Positions 22,731 to 34,400 are shown, counted from the first letter of the stretch. The stretch is 64,000 nt of DNA from Podospora pseudoanserina (GCF_035222485.1 NC_085920.1:3534001-3598000); one strand, 5' to 3'. Program-made: numbers and translations. The notes: a model not told the origin generated them from the letters alone.

Positions 22731-25077
22731 AATTAGTCCGCTTTCTGTGCCGGGACGGCAGGCTGCAGGCTGACGTGGAGAGGGCATAATTAGTCCCGTG
22801 ATTATCGCAGGCTAAATGTGACAGTGGGATAATATTGATGTGATAAGTGGGTTGAGTCTGACAAACTGGGCTAATTAAAAATAGCGGGCATCTGTAAGTG
22901 CGGGGTGACAAGCTCCCAAAATTAGCCCACAATAGTTTGTGGGCAAACTTTTCAAGCTTCCTAAAAGAGTAGGACGGCGGCTAAATTGTTCTTGGTCAGC
23001 ATCACAGTGTCGTCTCGATACTGTAGACTCGACTAGTCACATTGACGATAAACATGTAGAAGGATCTTTGTTGATGATTCTAGATGCACTGCCTTGGAGA
23101 TATGCACAGTTGGCTTCGTATAAAAGCTCTGAAGGATCCAACCTCGGCGCTTCTTGTAGATTCTCGAGAGGGTTTGCTTTCTTCCGTCGACATGAACAAC
23201 CAAGCCGGCAGAATCGGAGTCGAAGCCAGACTTACCAAGTACACAGCGAGGTATAGTAAACAGGGCTAAGCCAACAGAGTTTTCTAGCGAGACTGACGAT
23301 ATTCCATTTTCCTATACAAAAAGCCAAGGCTGGTATTTGGTGCGTTGAGAACAGGGGTCCCCGCGACCTTGTCCGCCCAGACCTGGATGTCCTGGCTCTG
23401 TCCCGCATAATTGGCCCAAGCTCCTATGCTTGGCACAGTGAACCCTGCTCCCAACCCTGGTCGATCTCAATGCTTGAGCCAATCTGAGCTGGTTGCCGCC
23501 CCTCGGGCCGCATGCAGCTATGCACGAGCCACCTGTAGTCACACCCACCCGACCGCACCTCATCGAATCAACTGCGAGAAGCTCGCTTTTGCAGAGATTG
23601 ACCAACTGCAACACCAGACCACTGACGAGAAAAGTTCTCCTTGCTACCTCGCGACCTCGCTCTTACGACGGCCCTACACTCTGATCCAGGTACCCTCGGT
23701 AACACCCGATTATCTTCCAGGCAAGGACCGCCACGTCAACTAAACCTGGTGCAGTCCACCGACTGGCTGGGTGAGGCGACCAATCCGGACCATATTGTCA
23801 CAACGGCCACTTCGATTTGTGAAGTGACCTTTCCGTGAGGGTATTCCGGACCCAGACAAGACGAACCATGTCGCCTCATCTGATATTGGGCTCGTCAAAG
23901 CCTATAGGGACTGACAAATCGTTCACCAGAGACAGCAAAGGGCAGACAGACCCCTCACTTCCCCAGCTTTTGGCAATCATGTCGCTGCTTCGGGCGATTC
24001 TCCGATGGGAAATTGCAAGCTGGGGGCCCGTGGTTCTGTTGAAAATCATCGATAGGCGTTGAGCGTGGATGAGGCACAAGGCAACGCCCACCACGCACAA
24101 TTCTTTCTTGTCCTCCATGAAGCGACGTCGACAGCGTCATGCTTCCCTTCCCGTGGCTTCCATTTTCTTCAAGCAGAGTCTGTGCCTCACTATGGGCGGA
24201 TACTGTGTAGCTGCCATTTGCATATGCAACCATCTCGATGCCCGTGGGTCGAGGTTGCAGGGAAAGCATGGGGGAGGTCGGCAAGAGGGTGTAGGGCGAA
24301 CCAGGGGCCCATTGGCCAGCATTGATTCACCCACCCTGGCCTGCAAGCTTTTCGGTCCCGGGAGTCGAGTTGTGTCTTGGAGGGCACGAGTCTCCCTCTG
24401 TTCATTGTCATTGTTATCTTGGTGGGGAGTCAGCACCAAGCGATGCCCTCTTTCATCATGAAGAGAAAGATATCGCTACAAACCTGCGCCATCGACGTTA
24501 CGTATACAACTCCCGTCGGCCGTCTAGTCTTGCCCTCATCAGTCCCGTCCCTCGGTCTGCCCAAACCCGCTCCTAGGGCGGCCGGGTTATCTCAAGCGAG
24601 TTAGGCATTGTGCTCTTCTCGAGCTGCATGTTTCTGCAAGTGGCTGGCCCCCGTACCAATCAACTTTTAATCGCTCGACAGGCTCCCTTGTTCCGCAGAG
24701 GGTCGGCCGACGTGGAGAAGGTGCACACCCACTTCCGGACCCCATGTCACCATTGTGACCCTCACATGCAATGGCGGGTGGGGTCCATGTTGGCGTCCCC
24801 CTTTCCGTTCTCTAGAGTCATTGGCACCAATAAGCGCACGTCGTACCCCCTGTCTCTCCCATAGTGCGAGCACCACACACAGCATGCCGAGGGTGACATG
24901 TCCCAAAAGAGCACAAGATGCACACATTCACACGGGACTATGTATGTGGGCTAATAAAGTGAAGTGGGCCAAAAACGGAAAGGAGGTTAATTTTGCCCGC
25001 AATGTTCAAAAATAGAACACTGCAAATTCACCCCAAAGTCGTCAAGACACACAGCCAAGATATAAGAATTAGCCCGC
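22731..25077. promoter_or_regulatory. Dispersed GGGCTAATT / AATTAGCCC motif cluster
   Basis: Close matches occur at 22731 (AATTAGTCCG), 22788 (AATTAGTCCCG), 22810 (GGCTAAATG), 22868 (GGGCTAATTA), 22918 (AAATTAGCCCAC), 24948 (GGGCTAATAAAG), 24985 (reverse-type GGTTAATTTTGCCCGC) and 25067 (AATTAGCCCGC). The TAATT core resembles homeodomain sites. The copy at 22918 runs into an 8-bp hairpin, GCCCACAA-TAGT-TTGTGGGC (22925-22944). All lie 0.6-2.9 kb upstream of the Zn2Cys6 regulator. The regulatory role is inferred. Confidence 0.35.
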
Positions 25078-25170
25078 TTCGCTCCCCCCTCCTCCCATTT
25101 GTTTCCCCTTCTCTCGAGCAGGTCCCCAAGCGAAGTGAAGAAGTCGGAGTATCCCCAGGTGTTGTCGTCG

Positions 25171-25190
25171 TCCAGTCCAGTCCAGTCCAA
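25171..25190. repeat. CCAGT pentamer repeat
   Basis: About four tandem copies of CCAGT lie some 480 bp before the regulator start codon, in its promoter or leader. Confidence 0.8.
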
Positions 25191-25669
25191 CCGACTCTCA
25201 CCTCTCTCTCTCTCATTTTTTTTAATTACGCCATATTCCACGCCGACCAACCAAGAGAGCTGTGTCTCTACTCGGCATTTCAGCGTTCATTAGCACCCCA
25301 ATTCCCGATACCAGATAACGCAAGCCGGACTTGCTTGGATATCCAGTCGTTCTCTCGAAACAAAACAACACGATACAGTAATCTAATACTAGCTCTCTGG
25401 TCTGGCAACCATTCCTCCGCGAGGACTTGCTTTGCTTCACCAGATTTGCCCCCGGATATCTGGACCTTGAACACGAGCGAGGGCACCCCCGGTTCACCTG
25501 GTCTCCTCCCGCTCTCCTCGGCCCAGTCCAAGCCCCACCCCCCCCTCCCCCGGCCCAGCCCTCACACGCCCCCCTTGACCCCCGACCACCTCCGCCCAAG
25601 GGTCACCCCCACACCCCTGGTGCTTGTCACTCAACGCAGGTACTTGGACCTACAGAAGGGTTTATACAA

Positions 25670-27820
25670 ATGTCAACACTACCCCCCAACCACCACGGAG
25701 ACCTCATGAAATCATCCCAAGTCAACATGGCTACCACCACCACGACAACGACGACAACAACAACAACAAAGGCCAAGGCTGCCTCCAAAGCCCAGGCCAG
25801 TGCCGCCGCCAACCCCAAGCAAAAGACGCAGATGCATCGCCGCTCAAGAACAGGTAAGCTCTCATCTCACTTGCATAGCTCGTTGCGAGTTCGGAAGCTA
25901 ACTCTGGTGGCACGTAAAGGATGCTATACCTGCAGATTAAGAAGAAAAAAGTGCGACGAGGGCTCGCCCATGTGCACTGCCTGCAAGCATCTTGGCCTGG
26001 TATGCGAATACAAGCGGCCGATGTGGTGGAGCAACAACGATGCGCGGAGGAAGCACAAGGACGACATCAAGATGATCATCAAGCGCAAGAAGCTTTCCGA
26101 GAAGTCAACACACAGCATCCAGACCTCGGTCAACTCACCGCCAGGTCTCTCTCACTCGCTCCCAACCTCTGCTACCTTCTCCGACCCCTTTGACCGCACC
26201 CGATCGCAGTCGATTGATTCGCAGTTTGCTTTCAACTTCAATAGCCCACAAAGCGACTTCAGCTCCTTCAGCGCGCCACAGATGCACCCCGACTTTTTGT
26301 TTGCTCCGTACTCGCCCTATGAGATTGACGTCAAGACGGAGAGGCAAATGTTCATCAACGACATCCCAACCCTCAGAGAGTCAACAACAGCCACTTTCAG
26401 CACCTACCAGACCCCTCCGCCACCGGGAACAGTCCTCCCCCAGTTCCCTCTGGAAGGCGAATGGACGGAGCAGGTGTACACGGAGCGGAGGGAGTCATTG
26501 GCCGAGGAGACGCTCAACGTCAACTTCTTTGACTTTGCCCAGGGACCTTCGGTGTCTTCCAGGCAAGTTGCGATTGAGCTGGATGAAGGCGATCAGCGCT
26601 TGTTTGATCACTTCATCTCGTCGGTTCTTCCCACCATCTTCCCCATCCTCGAGTCGAACCAACATGGATCCATCAGCTCCGACCTCATCCTCCCGGCGCT
26701 GGAGAGCAACAAGGGCTACCTGCACTGCTGCTTGAGCATCGCCGCTCAGCACTACAAGGCCGCCATGGGTCTTGAGGGTGAGGAGATTGATGGCGACATC
26801 ATGCGCCACCGCTACGCGACCATCTCTGCTCTGTGCGAAGCCCTCGCACGCGACGAGGACCACCAGCAGATTCTGGAGGCCGCCCTCGGGCTCATCTTCT
26901 TCCAATGCGGCGTCGGCCGCTTCGACGACACACTGCCCGACATTCCCTGGCACCAGCACTTCCAAGCCGCCATCTCCTTGGTGCAGAAGCTCGACCTCCC
27001 GCGCATCGTCTCGGACCCCAACGAGCCTTTGACTCAGGCCCCCTTCAACATGACCCTCACCGCGTGGATTGACATTCTCGGCGCCACCATGCTCGGTCGC
27101 GCTCCCGCTTTCGCCCACACCTACCGCGAGAAACACCTGTCTCCCACCAACCCCAGCTTGGGCTTGCGCGAGCTGATGGGGTGCGAGGACCGCGTCATGT
27201 ACCTGATCAGCGAGATCGCCTGCCTTGAGGCCCTCAAGAAGGACGGCATGGATGACATCACCCTCTGCCAACACGTCCACGTTCTTGGCGACCAGATCGG
27301 TTTGACCGAGATGGGCGATGAGTCCATCCCGGTTCTTCCCTTCAACGCCAACGGCACCCTCAGCCCCAAGCAGCTCTCCAAGAACATCACGGCCGCCTTC
27401 CGCCTCGCCGCCAGGATCTACCTCTGCAGCCTCGTCCCTGGCTTCCACCCCAGCCAAGCGAGCTGTGTCGGTCTTGTCGAGAAGCTCACTTCCGTCTTGG
27501 CCACCATTCCCTCTGGCACCGCCGGCTTCGACCGTTCTCTTTCCTGGGTCTACCTCGTCGGTGGCTCCGTCTCCGTTCCCGGCTCCTCCTTCAGGGCCTT
27601 CTTCGAGGACCGCGTCGCGCAGCTGGTCGACCTGGCCAACTTTGGCAGCTTTGGCAAGGTGACTTGCCTGTTGAGGGAGATTTGGCTCCAGAGCGAGGTC
27701 ATCAGCCGGGCTTCGTCTCCTGGCTCCAACAACGAGGAGGTGCAGCAGCAGCAGCCACCCGCGTACATCCACTGGAGGGATGTGATGCAGATGAAGGGGT
27801 GGGATTACCTTCTCATTTAA
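25670..27820 (+). CDS. Zn(II)2Cys6 transcription factor, possibly related to developmental regulators such as FLUFFY
   Basis: Exons 25670-25853 and 25920-27820 give 694 aa. The 66-bp intron (GTAAGC donor, GCTAAC branch, AAAG acceptor) joins RSRT to GCYTCRLRRKKCDEG, completing the six-cysteine zinc cluster near residues 60-90 (CYTCRLRRKKC, then SPMCTACKHLGLVC). A basic helix-like segment rich in Lys/Arg follows (about 100-130). The remaining 560 residues match the fungal-specific regulatory region in length and character. It is nuclear and DNA-binding. The start chosen is the first in-frame ATG (context CAAAATGTCA); another good ATG is at 25727. A Thr run lies near residues 22-33. The RPMWWSNN segment after the cluster recalls a conserved group of ascomycete developmental or conidiation regulators; the FLUFFY comparison is from memory and tentative. 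Confidence 0.88.
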   Translation: MSTLPPNHHGDLMKSSQVNMATTTTTTTTTTTTKAKAASKAQASAAANPKQKTQMHRRSRTGKLSSHLHSSLRVRKLTLVARKGCYTCRLRRKKCDEGSPMCTACKHLGLVCEYKRPMWWSNNDARRKHKDDIKMIIKRKKLSEKSTHSIQTSVNSPPGLSHSLPTSATFSDPFDRTRSQSIDSQFAFNFNSPQSDFSSFSAPQMHPDFLFAPYSPYEIDVKTERQMFINDIPTLRESTTATFSTYQTPPPPGTVLPQFPLEGEWTEQVYTERRESLAEETLNVNFFDFAQGPSVSSRQVAIELDEGDQRLFDHFISSVLPTIFPILESNQHGSISSDLILPALESNKGYLHCCLSIAAQHYKAAMGLEGEEIDGDIMRHRYATISALCEALARDEDHQQILEAALGLIFFQCGVGRFDDTLPDIPWHQHFQAAISLVQKLDLPRIVSDPNEPLTQAPFNMTLTAWIDILGATMLGRAPAFAHTYREKHLSPTNPSLGLRELMGCEDRVMYLISEIACLEALKKDGMDDITLCQHVHVLGDQIGLTEMGDESIPVLPFNANGTLSPKQLSKNITAAFRLAARIYLCSLVPGFHPSQASCVGLVEKLTSVLATIPSGTAGFDRSLSWVYLVGGSVSVPGSSFRAFFEDRVAQLVDLANFGSFGKVTCLLREIWLQSEVISRASSPGSNNEEVQQQQPPAYIHWRDVMQMKGWDYLLI

Positions 27821-28686
27821 AACATTTTTTTACTTTCGCATTTTTCTTTTGATAGGAAAGACAAACCACCGCGAGGTGTCTTTTTTGGGGGGACAGAGAG
27901 ACAGGGGGGACGACAGCACTCATCACTGGATCATGGGGCACAACAACATTAACCTTCCTTCCTTCCGGGACTGGAAAGGAACGGTTTTTCTTCTTTTCTA
28001 CTTTATTTTCTTTCACTTTTGGCATGTGGATAATTGGGATTATGTGGGATTGGAAATGATATTTTGGATACCCCTCTGGAAAGGAAAGCATGATACCTGG
28101 AGTTTTTTTTTTTTTTTTTTGGGGGGGGCTTTATATACCATTGGGTTATTTATTTGTGTGTTGAAAGATGATACATGGCATATCATGAAGGGGTTGGGTG
28201 TCGCGGGAAAGGGGAGGAGGAATCTTACATTGAATTTGCGACACCTGGGGAAGAAGAGAAAGAGCAAAAAAGCTCAAAAATGAATAAAAAACAAGAGAAT
28301 AAATTTTTAAAAATTATGGCAATGATGATCGGGATGGTTGATCATGTGACTGCTTGCACTCTTACCAGAAGCCACACTCGCTGGCAAACAAACCTCTCTG
28401 CTTCCCCCTGTTCCCTTCCAAACTTGGAGAAATTGGTCCAAGATGTATAATAGGTAAGTACCTAAGCAGCGAATGTTCAACCACGTTGACTCAGCTCCTT
28501 CTGGTGTTCTTTACCATCAGGAAAGTTTAAAACCTTGTTTCTAACTCACGACCTCCAACTCTCATCAGCAACAGTCACCCCATTCTCGATCCATCAGATT
28601 TTCCAAAATGTGAATAGGTATAAAACGGCAAAAGACTTGAATTCTTTCGACTCCCATCATCAACTCCCATCACCAAAACAGCTCGC
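27821..28686. other. Convergent 3' intergenic region
   Basis: Tail-to-tail spacer between the regulator and the P450. It is T-rich, with a 17-base T run at 28104-28120 immediately followed by eight G. No gene is seen; it probably holds both 3' untranslated regions. Confidence 0.6.
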
Positions 28687-30396
28687 TCACCTAACAACCG
28701 GCGTAAGCCTCACATTGACAGCCCCCTTCTCCCAGAGCACATAAATCCTCTGCCTATTCCACTCCTCACTCTCCGGCATCAACTCCAAGTCAAAATTCCA
28801 CAACAACCTCGCCATGATCAACCTCATCTCAGCATACGCCAAATTCCTCCCAATACAATTCCTCGGTCCGACCGAAAAAGGCTGCAGCACCCCCCGCACA
28901 TCATCAGCATATCTCGGGTCGCCGAGCCAGCGTTCGGGAACAAATTTCTGAGGATCGCGAAAGTTGGAAGAGGATTGGTACGAGGCCCATTGAGGGACTG
29001 CTACTGATGTCTGTGTTTGCTCAAGAGTCAATTGACTGGACACAGAGGGGGGAGGGAGGAGGTTCGTTTTGCTCACATTACCGGGAATCCAATACCCTTC
29101 TATATACTCCCCCTTTGGGGGAACCCGTCTCGGCAAAGCGAGCGGTGTAGGGGGATCTATTTCCATCAGCACCACCACCACCACCACTAATTTTGAGATG
29201 AAGAAAAACTTACACATCCTAAATCCCTCCTCCAAAACCGCCTCCAGATACTCCAACCCCCCCACCGCCACCAAATCAATCTCGTCCTCCCTGCCAAACC
29301 TCCCCCTAATCTCCTTGACCAGTTTGTCATACTTGTCCCTGTTCTTCAACAACCAAAACGTCGTCCCGCTCAGCTGCGTAGCAGTAGTCTCACTCCCAGC
29401 GATAATAAGCAAACTACTATTCTCTATAATCTCCCCCTCGCTCATCCCCTTCTCGTCATTATGCCTCAAGATATAGCTCATGAAGTCCCCCCTTTCCGTT
29501 CCCCCTGCCTCGAGCCGTTTCTTGGCTGTCTTCTCGCTCAACGCCCGGTGCTCCTTTTGGCTTTTTACCAGGTGCTTAGGCAAGAGGAATGTCTTGAGAC
29601 AGCCGAGAAAAGGGTGGCGACGGAGAACCTCGAAAAACACGCCGAGCTTGATGTTGGAGAAGATGAGGGATACCCAGGGGTGGTAGGCGGCTGAATCGAG
29701 GCAGTTGAAGGGCTGACCAAAGGCGAGGTCGCCGATCAGGTCAAAGGTGGTGAAGTTGAACCACTGGACTATGTCGACTGCTACCTTGGCGTTGGCTTTG
29801 GCGGTGAGCTTGGTGATGAGGAGGGTGGCGTAGTGGTTCAGGATGTCCTCTTGGGCGCGGAGGGCTTTTTCGGAGAAGGCGTGGGAGAGGAGGCGGCGCT
29901 GGCGGCGGTGGTCGGGGTCGGAGGCGATGATGATGTGGGGGTGGCCCGAGGGGGTTGGGCGGTAGGCGGTGGGGTCTTTGGGGAAGGTTTCTTGACCGGG
30001 AAGGTTGCGGTGGCCGTAAATGGTTTTCCAGGCGGAGGGGGTGGTGAAGGAGATGTTGTCGGAGGTGTAGCGGACCACGGGGCCGTACCGGTCGTGGAGG
30101 TCTTTGAGTTTGTGGGGCCAGTTGCCGCGGACGGCGTGGTAGAGGTAGGGGAGGTCCCAGAAGGAGTAGAGCTTGGGGCCGGGGATCTTGGAGAGGGGGT
30201 GGAGGAAGGCGTAGTAGATGCTGCGGAGGAGGAAGATGGAGAGAGACTGGGGAGTGGTTAGTTTTCTGGTGCTGGGGTGGTGAAGCTGATGCTGACGACT
30301 TACTCCAGCTAGTGCTACCCCTAGTACTCCCATGGGGCCCAGAGAGCCGTGTTCCGACATGCTAAGCATTGTCATCATTGAAGACTTATAGCTCAT
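28687..30396 (-). CDS. Cytochrome P450 monooxygenase, CYP65 (isotrichodermin C-15 hydroxylase)-like
   Basis: Membrane-anchored haem monooxygenase. Exons (minus) are 30396-30304, 30246-29214, 29156-29077 and 29010-28687, giving 509 aa. Introns of 57, 57 and 66 bp have GTAAGT, GTAAGT and GTGAGC donors; splicing restores the hydrophobic N-terminal anchor, EGFRMYPPTPLALPRR, and PGNTSVAVPQ. Other motifs are the proline hinge (PLSKIPGPK), I-helix AGSETT, the ExxR pair, PERW, and haem-binding FSVGPRNCIGR with Cys454. The family guess comes from overall similarity to trichothecene and related ER P450s. No polyketide synthase, terpene cyclase or other biosynthetic gene lies nearby, so this is a lone P450 and the substrate is unknown. 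All three introns are multiples of three without stops, so the gene reads open from start to end. Confidence 0.92.
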   Translation of the reverse strand: MSYKSSMMTMLSMSEHGSLGPMGVLGVALAGVSRQHQLHHPSTRKLTTPQSLSIFLLRSIYYAFLHPLSKIPGPKLYSFWDLPYLYHAVRGNWPHKLKDLHDRYGPVVRYTSDNISFTTPSAWKTIYGHRNLPGQETFPKDPTAYRPTPSGHPHIIIASDPDHRRQRRLLSHAFSEKALRAQEDILNHYATLLITKLTAKANAKVAVDIVQWFNFTTFDLIGDLAFGQPFNCLDSAAYHPWVSLIFSNIKLGVFFEVLRRHPFLGCLKTFLLPKHLVKSQKEHRALSEKTAKKRLEAGGTERGDFMSYILRHNDEKGMSEGEIIENSSLLIIAGSETTATQLSGTTFWLLKNRDKYDKLVKEIRGRFGREDEIDLVAVGGLEYLEAVLEEGFRMCKFFFISKLVVVVVVLMEIDPPTPLALPRRVPPKGEYIEGYWIPGNVSKTNLLPPPSVSSQLTLEQTQTSVAVPQWASYQSSSNFRDPQKFVPERWLGDPRYADDVRGVLQPFSVGPRNCIGRNLAYAEMRLIMARLLWNFDLELMPESEEWNRQRIYVLWEKGAVNVRLTPVVR

Positions 30397-31455
30397 GAAT
30401 TAAAAAAAAAAAAATGAACCTAAGAACAGACGAGGAGGTCGCAGTCTTATAGATATGTAGACCTGGCATAACTGCGTAAATTTCTCAACATCCCTTTACC
30501 TCATAGTTTGAGGGGAAAGCAACCCTAGGCGGAAGCCACCCTAGCCGGTACATAACTGAGGTGTCGTCAAAAGTGTCATTGGAGACATTTCTCGCTACAA
30601 CTGTAGGGAGGGGTATATGTATGCATCACGGACGTTACAATTCCCGTCACCGGTGGACCATTCCGGGGGCCATCCAAGCAGATCTCTCTAGATCGGACGT
30701 ATATCCTGTCGGCTCGGGGTTTTGGACAGTCCGTCACCTATCAGAACTCGCGGTTTTTTTTTTTTGGCTATCTGGATAGGAGACATAGATAAGTTACCGT
30801 CAAATCGGCAGATGAGAGAATAGAGATTTGTAGAGATCTATAGCATAGTTGGCGCCCGGCTAATACTGTGACACAAACATCGATGCTAGATACCTAGGGT
30901 GACATTCAGATGACCACTTGAGCTTGCTCACAAACCATTTCTTCCCAAACGGGATAGTATATATATATATATGTATATATGTATATATCTGGGCATCTCT
31001 TCATCATCAGATGGTTAGGTATGTTGAGTTCCACAAATTTGTTAAGGTAGGTCTGTCGCACCTTCTCACGTTGACCAGATCAGGTCGGCCATCGGCACAT
31101 ATGAAATACCTATCTAGGCACCAAAATGGCAGTTGCACCTTCCATGTTACCTCATGTCGAGGATTCACCTGTGGCTCGTTGCTTCCTCCTCAGGCGGGCA
31201 GTCACCATGGACGGTCCCGAATCCGGAAGAAGTCAGCTGTCTTTTGTTCTCGTTTGCTGTCGTTTGTTGTCCTCTTCTCACGACAACTTCATCATCACCC
31301 ATTTCGGGGACCTGGTCTCCCACCCCCGTCTTTCTCTATGTCTTGGACACACAACGTTCAGCAATAGCTCTGCCGAGCCCCGAAGCGATTGATTGATTAC
31401 GGTATCGATCTATGACTCGGGCTTTTTTTGGTGCTGGAGAGGTTCCAGGTTTATC
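30397..31455. other. Divergent intergenic region with an AT dinucleotide repeat
   Basis: This contains the promoters of the P450 (minus) and the next gene (plus). A T run sits near 30750 and an alternating AT array at about 30957-30988. No gene is supported. Confidence 0.6.
30957..30988. repeat. AT-rich microsatellite
   Basis: TATATA repeats are interrupted by two GTATATAT units, in the divergent promoter region. Confidence 0.85.
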
Positions 31456-34400
31456 ATGGAGCCGCCCATACACATCACGCGGCGGTCCCGAAGCCACGGC
31501 GCTCTCAACAGAAGCTATTCGAGTACATCCGCTTCCGATTCGTCTCGTCTCCATCGACCACGTCGTGCCCATTCCCGTCAGCAGCTGCGCAGCGTCAACG
31601 AGAACTCATCTCTACTCGTGTCCCCAGGTCCCCTGGAGAGCATGCTCAAGACCACCACCGAGACAGGGGATATCGGTTTGTTCTCCATCAGACCAGCTCG
31701 CTCGTCAGGGAATTTGCATGCTTCTTCACCCCGTCGGAGACCAGCTTATGGCGGAACACCGCTCAACAGACGTCCCAATGGCGATGGGATGAGGAGTTAT
31801 AGTCTCCGGGACGACCGAAGATGGCTACCATCATATCGAGACACCACATCCGAGATCATCTCCATGTACGGATCCGATAGCCGGTACTCTGCCTCCGCCT
31901 CCAGCGCACTTACACGCCCGTGTGATGACATGGGAAATAGGTCTTACTCCATGACAACGTGTAGCTCACACCGCCCGCCGAGTCAAAAAGCATCAGGGGA
32001 CCTCCAGAGCCAGCAGCAGGAAGGCTATCTCCAGAGGCCTCGCTCTCCCTACCCATACCCAACGAGGCTGAAACGGCCAGGGGTTCGGCCCGCTTCACCA
32101 GCCTTGACGGAGAATGGGGCCGTCGATTATAGTAAAATGGTTGGGATTGATAGGGTGTCTCTCGTGAGTCTATGTCATTTGCTATGTCGACTATTCTGAC
32201 CATGTCCAGCGCACCGTTCACGGTTCGTACAAGCCGACCTATCCTCAGTATGGCAATCGACAGGTACCACGGCTTCGCCAGGATGGCACCAGCTCAAGTG
32301 AATCGTTTTCGAGTTACGCTGCGGCCGAGAAGCATAGTCTTTCTGCCGGCCTGCCCCTGTCCCCCGCTCCGTGGGGCCATCGTTACCGCGGTCGTCTTGG
32401 GAGCAGCGCATCTGAACACAGCCTTAGGACTTCTAGTTTAACATCGATTCTTAACATGTACCAACGTTCGACGTGTGGGCCACCGACCCGGGACCCGTCT
32501 CTTCGCGTGAAACCACCGGGCACCTTCTATTACGATTACTCGGAAGGTTTCGATTACACGAATGATAGCCCTCCGCCGTTACCTGACCTTCCCTCTGACA
32601 TTGTAACCCGCTCCACGAGTGTTTGTCAGTCGCGGGATATGGATAATGTCGTCAAGCATCACTGCCCGCCTTCCGGGCCAACACTGCGCTCCGAGGAAGA
32701 CATCCCAAGCCTTGGGACGCAAGCCCGGAATTCGGAGGAACTCGATTCGCAAAGCCGAGAAGATAAACTTAGCCCTCAAGACACACCAAGGCAGAAGCCC
32801 CAGAACGAAGAATCCAATGCTGATAGTCTGGACGAAGACAGCTCTCGGTTCGATGCTGAGCGTTCTCCTTTTTCGCACTCACGAAGATACGAAGAAGAAG
32901 AAGAATGGAGTGTCGGAACAGCAGTCGTTCGTCGACGACAAAACACGAGTCTGACCGTCAGGAGTGACTTGCAGTTCTCAACACCGAAAGCCGTGCGAGT
33001 TTCTACCATTAGAAGCTATGAAGAGAATATGCGGCGCCTGGCAGTTTCTCCCCCTAAGCTGGGTCCCTTGGCAGACTACACTCACAGTTCCTCGCCGGCC
33101 CATTATCGTCAGAGGAGAGCTGTATCCTCACCGCTCAGAGTTCAGACGCGGCGAAACACGGCCTATCCAAGAGGTTTCGGTCACTGCGGGCTTGCATCAA
33201 TGGAAGAGTCGTCGGATGGAATCGTCGGCACAGATGCACAGGATGAGTTTGCGACATCAGAAGACGGCATGGTCCATTCAAATACGTATCTCTCGAGTCT
33301 GCCAGCCGCGGAAACGGGTGGTCATTTTCTTCGGCCTTTACATGTGGACGACCCAGCATCCCGAGGCCACAAAAGAAATCTTGCGATGCACACGATAAAC
33401 ACCAACGACCTGCGGAATCTGACCGAGGCTGAAATCGGCTCGATCGTTGACCGCTCCCGAACGCCCATGTTGGCACCACATCCCATCTCGCCAGCAAGGC
33501 AACTCCGGCTACAGAACAGCGTGCCGCAGCTCATGAAGGCCTTGCCTCGGTCGCCGGGTATTCCTGTTCGAAGCGAATCTTGTTTCGCCAACTTTTACAG
33601 TCAAGATCTCGAATACATAACGGGCTTTTCTACCCCTGATCCTTCTAGCTTCGGTGTCGAGCAACCAACTATGGTTGACCCCATGTTCCCATACGGCTCA
33701 GATCAACAGGAGCCAAAGTTCAAGACGCCGTCTTCGCCGTTGGCTTCTGCCGTGGTTCCAGAAGAGCTAGGAGATGATGGAGTATATGCTGATTCGAGAG
33801 AGAAGCCAAGGCGCTCGGGCTCACGAAACAGTTCGCGAAATAGTAAGCTGAAGCTCAAGGTTTCCCGAGGTGCTCTCAACAAAATGCATGCGGAAGGCAT
33901 CGGAGGCAGGAGCAACACGGCCGCTGGGCCAGCAGGAGAATGGTCTGGGCCACATCCCAAACCACGGGGTCGGCCTTCCAGAAACCACATGAATCCAGGG
34001 GTAACAAACATGGACAGCCTGGTAGAGTCAGCCGCAGAAGCCGAGAAGACTGACACATGCGATCAAGAGGTTGCTTTCCTCGACAGCCCTTGTTCAAGCA
34101 TTCCGGCGCCTGCAATACCAGACTCTCACCAAGATGATGTTGGCGATAAGCCATCACCGGCCACACAGGGTCCTAGGGAAGTGACTAGTCCAACGGCTCG
34201 GAGTGAGGCGCGGAGCTCACTTCCACACGACAGCTGCGTCAGTGGGCAATCGCCCCGAGGGCTGAAGAAACGCTTCCCGGATTTACGAGTTCGCCTGGCG
34301 GAGTCCCGGTTGAGGTCGGCCGAAACACTGACTCCAGACGGTAGGATAGGGGAGGTGATTGAGGTGGTCCTTACTCCTCCTGTCGAGGCACCCATGTCGG

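Larger units (their letters stand above)
16502..25669. other. Large gene-poor region upstream of the Zn2Cys6 regulator
   Basis: About 9.2 kb holds no open frame with convincing protein character on either strand, and no recognisable tRNA, 5S rRNA or transposon protein. It contains the SAM-PH promoter at the left, simple repeats, a perfect 13-bp hairpin (17166-17198), a G-quadruplex candidate (19151-19183), and a cluster of GGGCTAATT-like motifs between 22.7 and 25.1 kb. It may contain long regulatory DNA, a long 5' leader or noncoding RNAs for the regulator at 25670. Small multi-exon genes cannot be excluded by eye. Confidence 0.5.

Noticed and set aside
25427-25669. N-terminal extension of the regulator
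   Set aside because: The open frame starts with TTG and is Pro-rich without an ATG; the first in-frame ATG is 25670.
16502-25669. Transposon relic, tRNA or 5S rRNA in the long gap
   Set aside because: No transposase-like frame, long terminal repeat, or conserved tRNA/5S internal promoter pattern was recognised.
26495-27772. 425-codon minus-strand open frame
   Set aside because: Antisense shadow of the Zn2Cys6 regulator, with Gly/Ala/Val/Glu-rich filler composition.
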